Shown here in pieces: positions 1 through 7,910 of a stretch of DNA of 64,000 bases. The stretch's first letter is position 1; every line of letters starts with the position of its first letter. Under the pieces are notes generated by a model. The model saw only the letters and a program-made list of their open reading frames with translations, searched no databases and was not told the DNA's origin. Source of the stretch: G965240465 sp965249525 (lineage in GTDB: Bacteria > SAR324 > JACQKK01); the NCBI GenBank assembly GCA_965249525.1, contig OZ252237.1:496001-560000 (forward strand), read 5' to 3'. A program made the translations under genes and the position numbers.

Positions 1-64
1 AGGTGGGGAAAGTGCGATAGACTGGTACCTAGTTGGTACAGGATTTTTTTCACAGGAGGGTTGT

Positions 65-514
65 GTGAAATTTTTTAGAACAGGGGTGCTGTTATTGGTA
101 GTGCTGCTGGCAGGCGGAGGCACAGCCACAGCGCAGACGCTGAAGTGGCTGAAAGAGTCTGCTGCCAAGGGGAATCCTAGTGCGCAATACAAACTGGGCG
201 TCCGTTATGACCGCGGCTTGGATGTTGACCAAGACCATGAAAGAGCAGCCAGGTGGTGGAAACTGGCTGCCAGACAGGGACATGCCGAGGCGCAATTTCA
301 TCTGGGATGGAGCTACGCCATTGGCAAGGGTGTTCCTCAGGATTTTGTGTTCGCTCACATGTGGATAGATGTAGCCGCCTCCCAAGGGGTGAGACAGGCA
401 AAGCAAGCCCTGCGTGCCTTGGAGGGCGGCAAAAGATTGAGTCCCTCCACGCTTGCCAGGGCGCAAGAACTGGCGCAGCAATGTGTCGCTCGGGGATACC
501 GCAACTGCGGCTAA
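65..514 (+). CDS. Secreted Sel1-repeat protein (paralogue 1)
   Basis: This 149-residue protein is built from Sel1-like repeats, TPR-type helical pairs that usually bind other proteins. The GTG start follows an AGGAGGG ribosome site at 54-60, the same site used by the paralogues downstream. Residues 1-24 form a signal peptide ending near TATAQ, so the protein should be periplasmic. Two Sel1 units follow, each with AQ-x2-LG-x2-Y. The C-terminal tail, shared with the paralogues at 2015, 3310 and 4226, holds an HMW helix, then two cysteines, the last in a terminal NCG. The stop overlaps the end of the convergent tsaE gene by 4 bases. The family assignment is firm; the partner and role are unknown. 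Confidence 0.85.
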   Translation: MKFFRTGVLLLVVLLAGGGTATAQTLKWLKESAAKGNPSAQYKLGVRYDRGLDVDQDHERAARWWKLAARQGHAEAQFHLGWSYAIGKGVPQDFVFAHMWIDVAASQGVRQAKQALRALEGGKRLSPSTLARAQELAQQCVARGYRNCG

Positions 515-1098
515 AGGATAGTAGAAATTCGGCTGGGGGATGCACGCACTGAGCGTGCCTCAGGGCAGGATGGGAGTTCTGCCAGGCTGCGCAGCAACGG
601 GACAAAGGGCGGACTGCCCCAAAAGGACAGCGTTCTTTGTTGGTTGTACTGCGCATGGTCGTGCGCATGATGGGGTGCTTGCAGGCGTATCCACAGGCAT
701 TCTTGGGGGTTGAGGTAGTCAGTGACGGGCTGAGGCCATTCTATTAGGGTGGGTCCGTGGGGGTTGCGCCAGTCGCTGCTGTCTAGGTTGAGCAGATCTT
801 GGGAGTCAGCTAGACGAAAGAAGTCTGCATGATAGACGGTCTTTTCTGACGGGTAGACATTCACCAATGTGTAGCTGGGGGAGGTGACCAGCTGGGGGTC
901 AATGCCCAAGCCTTGGCAGAGCTTTTTGCAGAGAGTGGTTTTTCCGCAGGCCATAGCGCCTTCCAGCAGCACCACGGGGCTGCCAGCGACAGCCTGCAAA
1001 CCCTTGCCCAGTTGCAGTCCCAAGCACTGCGTCGCTTTGAGTGAGGGCAATTGCAGCACAAGATCAGGAGGGCGTGCCAGCACGCTTGCAAATGACAT
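511..1098 (-). CDS. tsaE: tRNA threonylcarbamoyladenosine biosynthesis ATPase TsaE
   Basis: TsaE is the ATPase that works with TsaB and TsaD to place threonylcarbamoyl on A37 of tRNAs that read ANN codons, in the cytoplasm. The Walker A motif GAMACGKTT lies near residues 47-55; most family members have a GDLGAGKT form, so the loop is altered but G-x4-GKT is kept. The SPSYTLVN and YHADFFRL segments are typical of the family. I chose ATG at 1098 because a GAGGTG site lies 8 bases upstream; a GTG at 1107 is an in-frame alternative. The gene lies 28 bases downstream of tsaC, which acts earlier in the same pathway. At 195 residues it is longer than the usual 150-160, with an unconserved C-terminal extension. 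Confidence 0.9.
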   Translation of the reverse strand: MSFASVLARPPDLVLQLPSLKATQCLGLQLGKGLQAVAGSPVVLLEGAMACGKTTLCKKLCQGLGIDPQLVTSPSYTLVNVYPSEKTVYHADFFRLADSQDLLNLDSSDWRNPHGPTLIEWPQPVTDYLNPQECLWIRLQAPHHAHDHAQYNQQRTLSFWGSPPFVPLLRSLAELPSCPEARSVRASPSRISTIL

Positions 1099-1126
1099 AG
1101 ACAACACACCTCAAATGGTAGAACAG

Positions 1127-1855
1127 CTATCCAACACTATGCCAGATGGCATCCAGCGCTTCAGCAGCCACGCCCCCAGGTCGCAGCAGCTGCCAGTTCT
1201 CCTGACTAACATCCACCACTGTGGAAGGTGGCACTGGGGTGGAAGCTGGAGTCGTCTGGGCTGCCTGTGAAGCATGAGAGGCAATCCAAGCTGGTGAGAG
1301 TGCCTGCTGCACCGCTTCGGCTTGATACAACGGGGGCTGACCACTGCGGTTGGCACTGCTGCCGATGATGGGCGCACCTGCCAAGGCAATCAAGGCACAC
1401 ACCACCGGGTGCCAACTGCATCGCATGGCAATTTTTCCCTGCGCGCTCACCAAATGACCAGGCGCCCGACCAGAAGCCGCAAATACCAAGGTTAGCGCCC
1501 CCTCCGACTGCCGCCAGAAATGCTGTATCAAGGCTCGCACGCGGCAAGACAAGGGCTGCGCCCACTCGGCTGCGCGCTCAGGGGTGTCTATCAAGGTCAG
1601 CAGCGGCTTGTCCCGTTGGCGCCCCTTCAGCCGATACACTCCCTCGGCAGCCTCCGCCAATAAAGCATGACCCCCCAAGCCGTAGCAGGTCTCGGTGGCA
1701 AATGCCCCCACCTCTCCCCGCCTTAAACTCTCCCCCAGCCAGCCAGCACTGGCTGCATCCCAAGGCCAGTCCAGCTGTCTGGCGCAATGCCTGTTGGGGG
1801 AATGCCTGTTGGGGGAATGCCCGTGGGGGGGCTGCGTGCCTAAGGGCTGCTTCAT
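1127..1855 (-). CDS. tsaC: L-threonylcarbamoyladenylate synthase (TsaC/YrdC/Sua5 family)
   Basis: TsaC makes threonylcarbamoyl-AMP from threonine, bicarbonate and ATP, the first step of t6A synthesis in tRNA. The YrdC fold is marked by ATETCYGLGG near residue 54, KGRQRDKPLLTL near 77, and SSANRSG near 167. A GGAG site precedes the ATG by 5 bases. The protein (242 residues) is longer than the usual 185-210 residues because of a low-complexity N terminus containing two HSPNR copies, encoded by a 15-bp tandem repeat, and a serine/alanine/proline insert before the C terminus. It is co-directional with tsaE, so the two probably form a t6A operon. Confidence 0.9.
   Translation of the reverse strand: MKQPLGTQPPHGHSPNRHSPNRHCARQLDWPWDAASAGWLGESLRRGEVGAFATETCYGLGGHALLAEAAEGVYRLKGRQRDKPLLTLIDTPERAAEWAQPLSCRVRALIQHFWRQSEGALTLVFAASGRAPGHLVSAQGKIAMRCSWHPVVCALIALAGAPIIGSSANRSGQPPLYQAEAVQQALSPAWIASHASQAAQTTPASTPVPPSTVVDVSQENWQLLRPGGVAAEALDAIWHSVG
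1786..1830 (+). repeat. 15-bp tandem repeat, 3 copies, inside tsaC
   Basis: Two exact copies of AATGCCTGTTGGGGG and a third variant copy lie end to end. They encode the HSPNR repeats of the TsaC N terminus on the minus strand. The period keeps the reading frame, so copy-number change would lengthen or shorten the protein without breaking it. Confidence 0.9.
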
Positions 1856-1947
1856 GTCATCTCCACCATCTCATGGGTCTGCTGCCATCTGTACCAAAAA
1901 CTTATGCTAGCAAATAGCGCAGCCAGCATCAAAAATATTAGAAACTT

Positions 1948-1977
1948 TTGCACAGGCTAAGAAAAATGCTGTATGCT
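1948..1977 (+). promoter_or_regulatory. Sigma70-type promoter of Sel1 gene 2
   Basis: TTGCAC and TATGCT are separated by 18 bases. The spacer and flanks (GGCTAAGAAAAATGCTG) are nearly identical to those upstream of the Sel1 genes at 3310 and 4226, which supports a real shared promoter. Confidence 0.7.
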
Positions 1978-2014
1978 GTCACCAGTCCATGCAATATTTC
2001 TCATGGGAGGTTTT

Positions 2015-3220
2015 ATGAATTTTTTTAGAACTGGGGTCTTGCTGCTGGCGGTCTTGCTGCTGGCAGGTGGGGGAACAGCCACAGCACAGACAATAAAGGA
2101 GTTGCAAGTTGCTGCTGTCAAGGGGGATACTGAGGCGCAAGTTCTTCTGGGTCTAAGATATGGCAATGGCGAGGGCATTCAACACGATTATAAGCAAGCG
2201 GTGAAGTGGTTCAGACTAGCTGCAAAACAGGGACATGCTGAGGCACAATTTAATCTGGGTAATAGCTATTACAAGGGCGAGGGCGTTACCCAAGACTCTA
2301 AGCAAGCGGTGAAGTGGTGGACACTGGCTGCCAAACAGGGACATGTCGGTGCACAAGTTCTTCTGGGTGCGAGCTATGCCGGGGGCGAGGGTGTGCGCCA
2401 AGACTCTAAGCAAGCGGTCAAGTGGTACACACTGGCTGCCAAACAGGGAAATGCCCTTGCACAAGTTCTTCTGGGTGCGAGCTATGCCAATGGCAGGGGT
2501 GTGCGCCAAGACTATCAGCAAGCGGTCAAGTGGTACACACTGGCTGCTAAACAGGGAGATGCCAGTGCACAATTTAATCTGGGTCTAAGCTATTTCGAGG
2601 GCGAGGGTGTTCGCAAAGACCCTAAGCAAGCGGTGAAGTGGTGGACATTGGCTGCGGAACAGGGAGATGCCTCGGCACAGTATAATCTGGGTTTGAGCTA
2701 TGCCGATGGCAAGGGTGTGCGCCAAGATCATAAGCAGGCGGTGAAGTGGTACACACTGGCTGCCAAACAGGGAGATGCCCAGGCACAAAATAATCTGGGT
2801 AATCGTTATTACAGTGGCGAGGGTGTTACCCAAGACTATCAGCAAGCGGTGAAGTGGTACACACTGGCTGCCAAACAGGGAGATGCCACGGCACAAAATA
2901 ATCTGGGTAATCGTTATTACAGTGGCGAGGGCGTTACCCAAGACTATCAGCAAGCGGTCAAGTGGAACACACTGGCTGCCAAACAGGGACTTGCCTCGGC
3001 ACAAGGTCTTCTGGGTGTGCTTTATGGCACTGGCCAGGGTGTGCGCCAAGACTTTGTGCAGGCTCACATGTGGCTCAATGTGGCTGCTGCCCAAGGGTAT
3101 CAAAAGGCAGTGGGATTAAGAGATGACTTGACCAAAGAGATGTCCCCCAGCCATCTGAGAAAAGGGCAAAGACTGGCACGGGAGTGTGTTGCCCAGCAAT
3201 ATAAGAACTGCGGTTTGTAG
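2015..3220 (+). CDS. Secreted Sel1-repeat protein (paralogue 2, nine repeats)
   Basis: This is the largest of the four Sel1 paralogues at 401 residues. An in-frame ATG at 1973 exists, but I chose ATG 2015 because a GGGAGG site lies just upstream and the MNFFRTG start matches the sister proteins. A signal peptide (residues 1-25) is followed by nine 36-residue Sel1 units, each with AQ-x2-LG-x2-Y, G-x-GV, and QAVKW. The units at about 2785 and 2893 are almost identical in DNA, indicating recent unit duplication. The tail carries the shared HMW helix and the KNCG end. It should be periplasmic and bind proteins or peptidoglycan-linked partners; the ligand is unknown. Confidence 0.88.
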   Translation: MNFFRTGVLLLAVLLLAGGGTATAQTIKELQVAAVKGDTEAQVLLGLRYGNGEGIQHDYKQAVKWFRLAAKQGHAEAQFNLGNSYYKGEGVTQDSKQAVKWWTLAAKQGHVGAQVLLGASYAGGEGVRQDSKQAVKWYTLAAKQGNALAQVLLGASYANGRGVRQDYQQAVKWYTLAAKQGDASAQFNLGLSYFEGEGVRKDPKQAVKWWTLAAEQGDASAQYNLGLSYADGKGVRQDHKQAVKWYTLAAKQGDAQAQNNLGNRYYSGEGVTQDYQQAVKWYTLAAKQGDATAQNNLGNRYYSGEGVTQDYQQAVKWNTLAAKQGLASAQGLLGVLYGTGQGVRQDFVQAHMWLNVAAAQGYQKAVGLRDDLTKEMSPSHLRKGQRLARECVAQQYKNCGL

Positions 3221-3238
3221 AAAAAAATATAAAAAAAC

Positions 3239-3268
3239 TTGGCACAGGCAGGAAAAATGTTGTATGCT
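3239..3268 (+). promoter_or_regulatory. Sigma70-type promoter of Sel1 gene 3
   Basis: TTGGCA and TATGCT are separated by 18 bases; the spacer matches that of the promoters at 1948 and 4156. Confidence 0.72.
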
Positions 3269-3309
3269 GTACACCAGATCTGTACCAAAATATTTCATAA
3301 GAGGGTTGT

Positions 3310-3975
3310 ATGAAAATTTTTAGAACTGGGGCTTTGCTGCTGGCGGTCTTACTGCTGGCGGGAGGGGGAATAGCTAGGGCGGAAACCCTGAAGCAGCAGC
3401 AAGTTGCTGCTGCCAAGGGACTCGCCGATGCACAGAATAATCTGGGTATGCGCTATGCCGACGGCAAGGGTGTTCCCCAAGATTATAAGCGAGCAGTCAA
3501 GTGGTGGAAAAAAGCTGCCAAACAGGGGGTGCCTAAGGCGCAGCTTAATTTGGGAGTGAGCTATGCCCAGGGCGCGGGTGTAGACCAAGACCATGTGAAA
3601 GCAGCCGAGTGGTACAAACTGGCTGCGCAACAGGGGGATGCGGAGGGTCAATTTTATCTGGCTAACAGCTACCACTGGGGCAAGGGTGTTGACCAAGACT
3701 ATCGGCATGCGGCCATGTGGTATAGATTGGCTGCAGAACAGGGACATGTTCGGGCGCAAACCGCTCTGGGTTTGCGTTATATCAAGGGCTTGGGTGTTCG
3801 CCAAGACCCTGTGCTGGGTTACATGTGGGCCAGTGTGGCTGTCGCCCAAGGGTATGGCGGGGCGGTGAGATTAAAAGATCTATTGAGCAAGGACATGTCT
3901 CCTAGTCAGCTGCAAAAAGCGCAAAGACTGGCAAAGCAGTGTACCGCTGAGCACTTGAAGAACTGCGGCTACTAA
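3310..3975 (+). CDS. Secreted Sel1-repeat protein (paralogue 3)
   Basis: This 221-residue Sel1 protein starts at an ATG preceded by AGAGGG. It has a signal peptide (residues 1-24, ending ARAE), four Sel1 units and the family tail with the final KNCGY. Compared with paralogue 2 it has lost or never gained five units, so the family varies mainly in repeat number. A separate promoter precedes it, so it is probably transcribed on its own. Its ligand is unknown. Confidence 0.87.
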   Translation: MKIFRTGALLLAVLLLAGGGIARAETLKQQQVAAAKGLADAQNNLGMRYADGKGVPQDYKRAVKWWKKAAKQGVPKAQLNLGVSYAQGAGVDQDHVKAAEWYKLAAQQGDAEGQFYLANSYHWGKGVDQDYRHAAMWYRLAAEQGHVRAQTALGLRYIKGLGVRQDPVLGYMWASVAVAQGYGGAVRLKDLLSKDMSPSQLQKAQRLAKQCTAEHLKNCGY

Positions 3976-3981
3976 GCAACT

Positions 3982-4098
3982 ATTGCCAAAAGCACTGCCA
4001 GCAGCACTACCAGAAGCACTGCCAGAAGCACTACCAGAAGCATTGCCAGAAGCATTGCCAGAAGCATTGCCAGCAGCACTGCCAAAAGCACTGCTAAA
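3982..4098 (+). repeat. 12-bp tandem repeat, about 10 units, intergenic
   Basis: Units of the form AYTGCCAGAAGC run head to tail just after the Sel1 gene stop. They differ at a few positions (ATT/ACT, CCAG/CCAA). The minus strand reads as an open hydrophobic Leu-Ala-Val-Met repeat, but this is best explained by the repeat itself. Confidence 0.9.
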
Positions 4099-4155
4099 AA
4101 ACCTACTGGAAAGACAGCAAGTGAAGGGAGGGTCGGCAGCAGTAAGATAAAAGTA

Positions 4156-4185
4156 TTGGTATCGGCTAAGAAAATACTGTAAAAT
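4156..4185 (+). promoter_or_regulatory. Sigma70-type promoter of Sel1 gene 4
   Basis: TTGGTA and TAAAAT are separated by 18 bases; the spacer CGGCTAAGAAAATACTG matches the promoters of the two preceding Sel1 genes. Confidence 0.7.
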
Positions 4186-4225
4186 TTGGGAGATTTGTAT
4201 TTTTCCATAGGAGGGTTGTATAAAA

Positions 4226-4912
4226 ATGTTTAGAATTGATGCAGTATTAGGTTTGGCTTTGTTGTTGGTGGGCGGGGTGACAGTAGGGGTGCAGCCAGTA
4301 CAGGCGCAGCGGACCTCGGCGCAAAAGGTGACAGAACACCAAATTGCTGCGGAAGCAGGAGATCCCCAAGCACAATTCTTTCTGGGTCTCAGCTATGCCA
4401 GAGGCAGAGGAGCCCCTCAGGATTTCAAGCAGGCAGTCAAGTGGTGGCAGCTTGCTGCGGAACAGCAACATACCGACGCACAATATTTTCTGGGTTTAAG
4501 CTACAATCAGGGCAAGGGTGTTCCCCAAGATCTTGAGAAAGCTGTCGAGTGGTTTAAACTGGGTGCAGCAAAAGGAGATTCCAAGGCACAGTTTAATCTG
4601 GGTGGGAACTATGCCGAAGGCAGGGGTGTTCCCCAAGATTTCAAGCAGGCAGTGAGGTGGTGGAGAAAAGCTGCGGAACAGGGACACGCCCTGGCGCAAA
4701 ATAATCTGGGTTGGAGTTACTACCGCGGCAGTGGTGTTTCCAGAAATCTGGTGCTGGCTCACATGTGGGTGAATGTAGCAGCTGCCAGGGGGCTTCAAAG
4801 AGCAGCGCAAAGAAGAGACGCCTTGAAGCGGGAAATGTCCACCAAGCAGCTGCAAAAAGCGCAAAAGCTGGCAGGGAAATGTTTGAAGAAGCAATACAAG
4901 AACTGCGGATAA
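4226..4912 (+). CDS. Secreted Sel1-repeat protein (paralogue 4)
   Basis: This 228-residue protein has a signal peptide (to about residue 28, ending VQAQ), four Sel1 units with AQ-x2-LG-x-SY, and the family tail ending YKNCG. The AGGAGGG site at 4209-4215 is conserved, but the codon where the paralogues start is ATA at 4220. Translation therefore probably begins two codons later, at ATG 4226, with a 10-base spacing. The rhodanese gene begins 3 bases after its stop, so the two may be cotranslated. Confidence 0.86.
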   Translation: MFRIDAVLGLALLLVGGVTVGVQPVQAQRTSAQKVTEHQIAAEAGDPQAQFFLGLSYARGRGAPQDFKQAVKWWQLAAEQQHTDAQYFLGLSYNQGKGVPQDLEKAVEWFKLGAAKGDSKAQFNLGGNYAEGRGVPQDFKQAVRWWRKAAEQGHALAQNNLGWSYYRGSGVSRNLVLAHMWVNVAAARGLQRAAQRRDALKREMSTKQLQKAQKLAGKCLKKQYKNCG

Positions 4913-4915
4913 CTA

Positions 4916-5272
4916 GTGCTTAGCAAGAACAATGCAGGCGGGGCAAAGCTGGAGGTGTCTGTACAAGAAGCACAAGGTTTGCTGAGGGGGGTTTCTCCGC
5001 CACGCTTGTTGGATGTTCGTTCAGCAGAGGAGCGTGAAATCGCCAAATTGGAGGGCGATATCCTGCTTACCTCCTCCCTGCTGGAAGAAATAGTGGAGGA
5101 ATGGGACAAAAACACCCCCATTTTGTGCTATTGTCATCATGGCTATCGCAGCCTCAATGTGGCAGCCAGCCTGCGTCACTATGGCTTTGACGCCCAGTCT
5201 ATTCGCGGCGGTATTGATGCTTGGGCCTATGAGATAGATGCCCGCATTGGGCACTATAAAATGGGTGCCTAA
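4916..5272 (+). CDS. Rhodanese-domain sulfurtransferase
   Basis: This single-domain rhodanese (118 residues) has the DVR start motif (LLDVRSAEE, near residue 31) and an active-site loop CHHGYRS around residue 72, with the catalytic cysteine intact. The GGIDAWA segment near residue 99 closes the fold. Such proteins move sulfur from thiosulfate or persulfides to acceptors such as thioredoxin in the cytoplasm. No signal peptide is visible. It starts with GTG only 3 bases after the Sel1 stop and has no clear ribosome site of its own, which suggests coupling to the upstream gene. The GlpE-like class is clear; the acceptor is not. Confidence 0.85.
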   Translation: MLSKNNAGGAKLEVSVQEAQGLLRGVSPPRLLDVRSAEEREIAKLEGDILLTSSLLEEIVEEWDKNTPILCYCHHGYRSLNVAASLRHYGFDAQSIRGGIDAWAYEIDARIGHYKMGA

Positions 5273-5665
5273 GATGGATACATAAAATAAGCGAACAAAT
5301 AGCAGCATAAAGGGCTTGTGTTTTTTCTGCTGAGGCTTTATGTTGTTCCATGAGGTTTGGTCGATGGTTACGACCAGCGCAGTCTAGACAGCACCTTCTC
5401 TTTTGCAGCACCAAACTTGCACACTTACATGCACATGTTGACAGCACAACCTGTTTTATTGCCATTGGCCAGATTCCTACCCCGTGTGGTACGGCATGCA
5501 GACCGGATAGTAAGCCGAGTAAGCTGCCTCGGCGTGGGCTAGGCTGGATGTGAGTTCTAGTAGCAAGCGACGCCGAGCCCAGCAAGCCCGGCGGGGCAGC
5601 CTTGTTGAAAATGAATTGACCTGTTGTTTACCCCTTATGAGCGTATAAAGGAGAACGAGAGTAGT
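5273..5665 (+). promoter_or_regulatory. Noncoding leader region before ilvI, possible attenuator
   Basis: No convincing gene lies in this 390-base gap. It holds a GGTCG/CGACC hairpin at about 5358-5373. A 35-codon reading frame at 5435-5542 has 13 Leu, Val or Ile codons. Its end overlaps a stem formed by CTCGGCGT (5528-5535) and ACGCCGAG (5570-5577), with a possible outer stem GCTGCC/GGCAGC. This layout is like an amino-acid leader peptide with attenuator RNA before ilv genes. However, the short frame has no good ribosome site and no T-run terminator is visible, so the reading is tentative. Confidence 0.35.
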
Positions 5666-7348
5666 ATGAACGGCGCAGAAGCTTTGGTGAAGGCTCTCAT
5701 TGAAAAAGAAGTCACCACTATATTTGGTATTTCAGGTGGAGCAGCCCTGCCCATTTATGATGCCCTGTCCCAGCCAGAAGCCCAAGTGATTAACAATATC
5801 TTGGTGCGTCATGAGCAAGGTGCTGCCCACATGGCGGAAGGCTATGCCCGTGTCAGCGGCAAAGTAGGGGTGTGTTTGGCTACCTCTGGTCCTGGAGCCA
5901 CCAATTTAGTTACAGGCATTGCGGATGCTGTGCTGGATTCGGTACCGATTGTAGCTATTACAGGTCAAGTGCCTTCCAAGGCTATTGGTACGGATGCGTT
6001 TCAGGAGTCAGATATTATGGGCATCACCATGCCGATTGTCAAGCACAGCTTCCAGGCGCGCGATGCCAACAAAATACCAGAGATGGTGTACCAGGCGTTC
6101 TACATTGCCAGTACTGGTCGCCCTGGTCCTGTGCTGATAGACATTCCTCGGGATATTGCCCAAACAGATCTGGATGCGTATCAGGTGCCAGAGAAGATAG
6201 AGATGCGCGGGTATCATCCCGTAGTGGGTGCAGCGGCGCAGGAAGATATAGAGGCTGCTGCCAAGTTAATTGAAAAAGCCCAGCGCCCCGTATTGTACGT
6301 GGGTGGCGGCGTGGCAAACAGCGATTCCCAGCAAGAATTAACCAACTTGGCAGAAAAGCTGGACTGCCCGGTTACTACCACCTTAATGGGGCGCGGTGCC
6401 TTGGATGACAAACATCCGCTGCATTTGAATATGCCAGGCATGCATGGAACGGCCTATGCCAACCTGGCCATCAACGAGAGTGATTTGCTGATTGCCATTG
6501 GGGTGCGTTTTGATGATCGGGTAACGGGCAATTTGGCAAAGTTTGCCCAGAAAGCCAAGGTGATACATGTGGAAGTGGATGCTGCTGAAGTGCATAAGAA
6601 TCGTCGTGCGGATGTGTCCATTTTGGGTTCTGCCAAGCAGGTGATGCAGCAGCTGCATGATGCCACTGCCCAGGGGACCCATGTTGCCTGGCGTCGTTCT
6701 ATTGCAGAATGGAAAGAAAAGCATCCGCTGCGCTGGACGGATAATGGCAAGTTGAAACCGCAATATATCATGAAACAACTGGCAGAACTCACCCAAGGAG
6801 AAGCCATCTTGGCTACCGATGTGGGTCAGCATCAGATGTGGGCGGCGCAGTATTATCCTTTTCATCGTCCGCGTCAGTGGTTGACTTCTGGGGGGCTGGG
6901 TACCATGGGCTATGGGCTGCCTGCGGCTATTGGGGCCAAGTTTGCTTGTCCTGATAAGGAAGTGTGGCTGGTTTCCGGCGATGGAAGCTTTCAGATGAAT
7001 CTACAGGAGTTGGCGACCTCCAGAATTTATAACAAATCTGTGAAGATTGCTTTGTTCAACAATGGATCTTTGGGCATGGTCAAACAGTGGCAGGAGTTGT
7101 TTTTTGACAACCGTTACAGCGGGGTTGATTTGTTTTCTACCCCGCATTTTGAGAAGCTGGCACAAGCCTACGGCTGTGAGGGCATCACGGTGAAGAAAAC
7201 CGAAGAGGTGCGTCCTGCCATAGAACGCGCCAGAGAGATCAATGATCGCACGGTGCTGATTGATTTTCACCATGATCCTGATGAGCATGTATATCCCATG
7301 ATTCCCTCAGGCCAGTCTGTACAAGAGATGCGCTTTCAGCCGCAGTAG
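5666..7348 (+). CDS. ilvI: Acetolactate synthase large (catalytic) subunit
   Basis: This thiamine-diphosphate and FAD enzyme joins two pyruvates, or pyruvate and 2-ketobutyrate, in valine, leucine and isoleucine synthesis. I chose ATG 5666 (560 residues) because AAGGAG lies at 5648-5653 and the MNGAEALVKAL start matches the family; an in-frame start 14 codons upstream is less likely. The activating glutamate is in RHEQGAAH (Glu50), and the diphosphate-binding motif is GDGSFQMN...NNGS in the C-terminal domain. The regulatory subunit gene follows 42 bases downstream. The length matches the usual IlvI/IlvB size. Confidence 0.95.
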   Translation: MNGAEALVKALIEKEVTTIFGISGGAALPIYDALSQPEAQVINNILVRHEQGAAHMAEGYARVSGKVGVCLATSGPGATNLVTGIADAVLDSVPIVAITGQVPSKAIGTDAFQESDIMGITMPIVKHSFQARDANKIPEMVYQAFYIASTGRPGPVLIDIPRDIAQTDLDAYQVPEKIEMRGYHPVVGAAAQEDIEAAAKLIEKAQRPVLYVGGGVANSDSQQELTNLAEKLDCPVTTTLMGRGALDDKHPLHLNMPGMHGTAYANLAINESDLLIAIGVRFDDRVTGNLAKFAQKAKVIHVEVDAAEVHKNRRADVSILGSAKQVMQQLHDATAQGTHVAWRRSIAEWKEKHPLRWTDNGKLKPQYIMKQLAELTQGEAILATDVGQHQMWAAQYYPFHRPRQWLTSGGLGTMGYGLPAAIGAKFACPDKEVWLVSGDGSFQMNLQELATSRIYNKSVKIALFNNGSLGMVKQWQELFFDNRYSGVDLFSTPHFEKLAQAYGCEGITVKKTEEVRPAIERAREINDRTVLIDFHHDPDEHVYPMIPSGQSVQEMRFQPQ

Positions 7349-7390
7349 GCAGGTGCTGTGATGAAGTATTTTGTACTAGGAAAGACTTGA

Positions 7391-7897
7391 ATGGCCAAAG
7401 AGCTGAAGCATACTTTGTCTGTGTTGGTGGAGAATCGTCCTGGGGTGTTGGCTCGGGTGGCGGGTTTGTTTGCGCGCAGGGGATTTAATATTCATAGTTT
7501 GGCAGTGAGTGCCACCGAACAGCCAGATATTTCTCGTATGACCATTGTTACCCCTGGAGACGAAGGTCGTTTGCAGCAGGTGGTGAGTCAATTGAACAAG
7601 TTGATTGATGTGATTCATATTTTGGATCACACCCATGATGCGTTGGTGATGCGTGAGATTGCCTTGGTGAAGGTGCGTGCTTTGGACGATATGATGCGCA
7701 AACAGGTGGGGGCTGCCATAGAGAAGATGTCTGCCAAGGTTGCTCAGGTGGGGCATGTGGACGGTACCATGATGTTGGAGTGTACGGGTGAAGAGGAGGT
7801 GGTGGATAATTTTATTGAATCTTTGCACCGCTTTGAGATTCTGGAATTGGTACGCTCCGGCAAGATAGCTTTGGCTTCTGGCAGCAAAGCCACCTAA
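7391..7897 (+). CDS. ilvH: Acetolactate synthase small (regulatory) subunit
   Basis: The regulatory subunit stimulates the catalytic subunit and gives it valine feedback control. Residues 5-80 form an ACT domain (LSVLVENRPGVLARVAGLFARRGFNI), followed by the usual C-terminal ACT-like domain, for 168 residues in total. This size is that of IlvH rather than the short IlvN of enterobacteria. A ribosome site AGGAAAG precedes the ATG. It is convergent with the fic gene, with 13 bases between stops. Confidence 0.95.
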   Translation: MAKELKHTLSVLVENRPGVLARVAGLFARRGFNIHSLAVSATEQPDISRMTIVTPGDEGRLQQVVSQLNKLIDVIHILDHTHDALVMREIALVKVRALDDMMRKQVGAAIEKMSAKVAQVGHVDGTMMLECTGEEEVVDNFIESLHRFEILELVRSGKIALASGSKAT

Positions 7898-7910
7898 GCA
7901 GGGGCGTAGT

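Noticed and set aside
3972..4208. Open minus-strand frame encoding a Leu/Ala/Val/Met-rich repeat
   Set aside because: It is produced by the 12-bp tandem repeat and overlaps the promoter of the next Sel1 gene; no ribosome site.
5273..5665. 6S RNA, tmRNA, 4.5S RNA or RNase P RNA in the gap before ilvI
   Set aside because: None of the conserved sequence cores of these RNAs is present.
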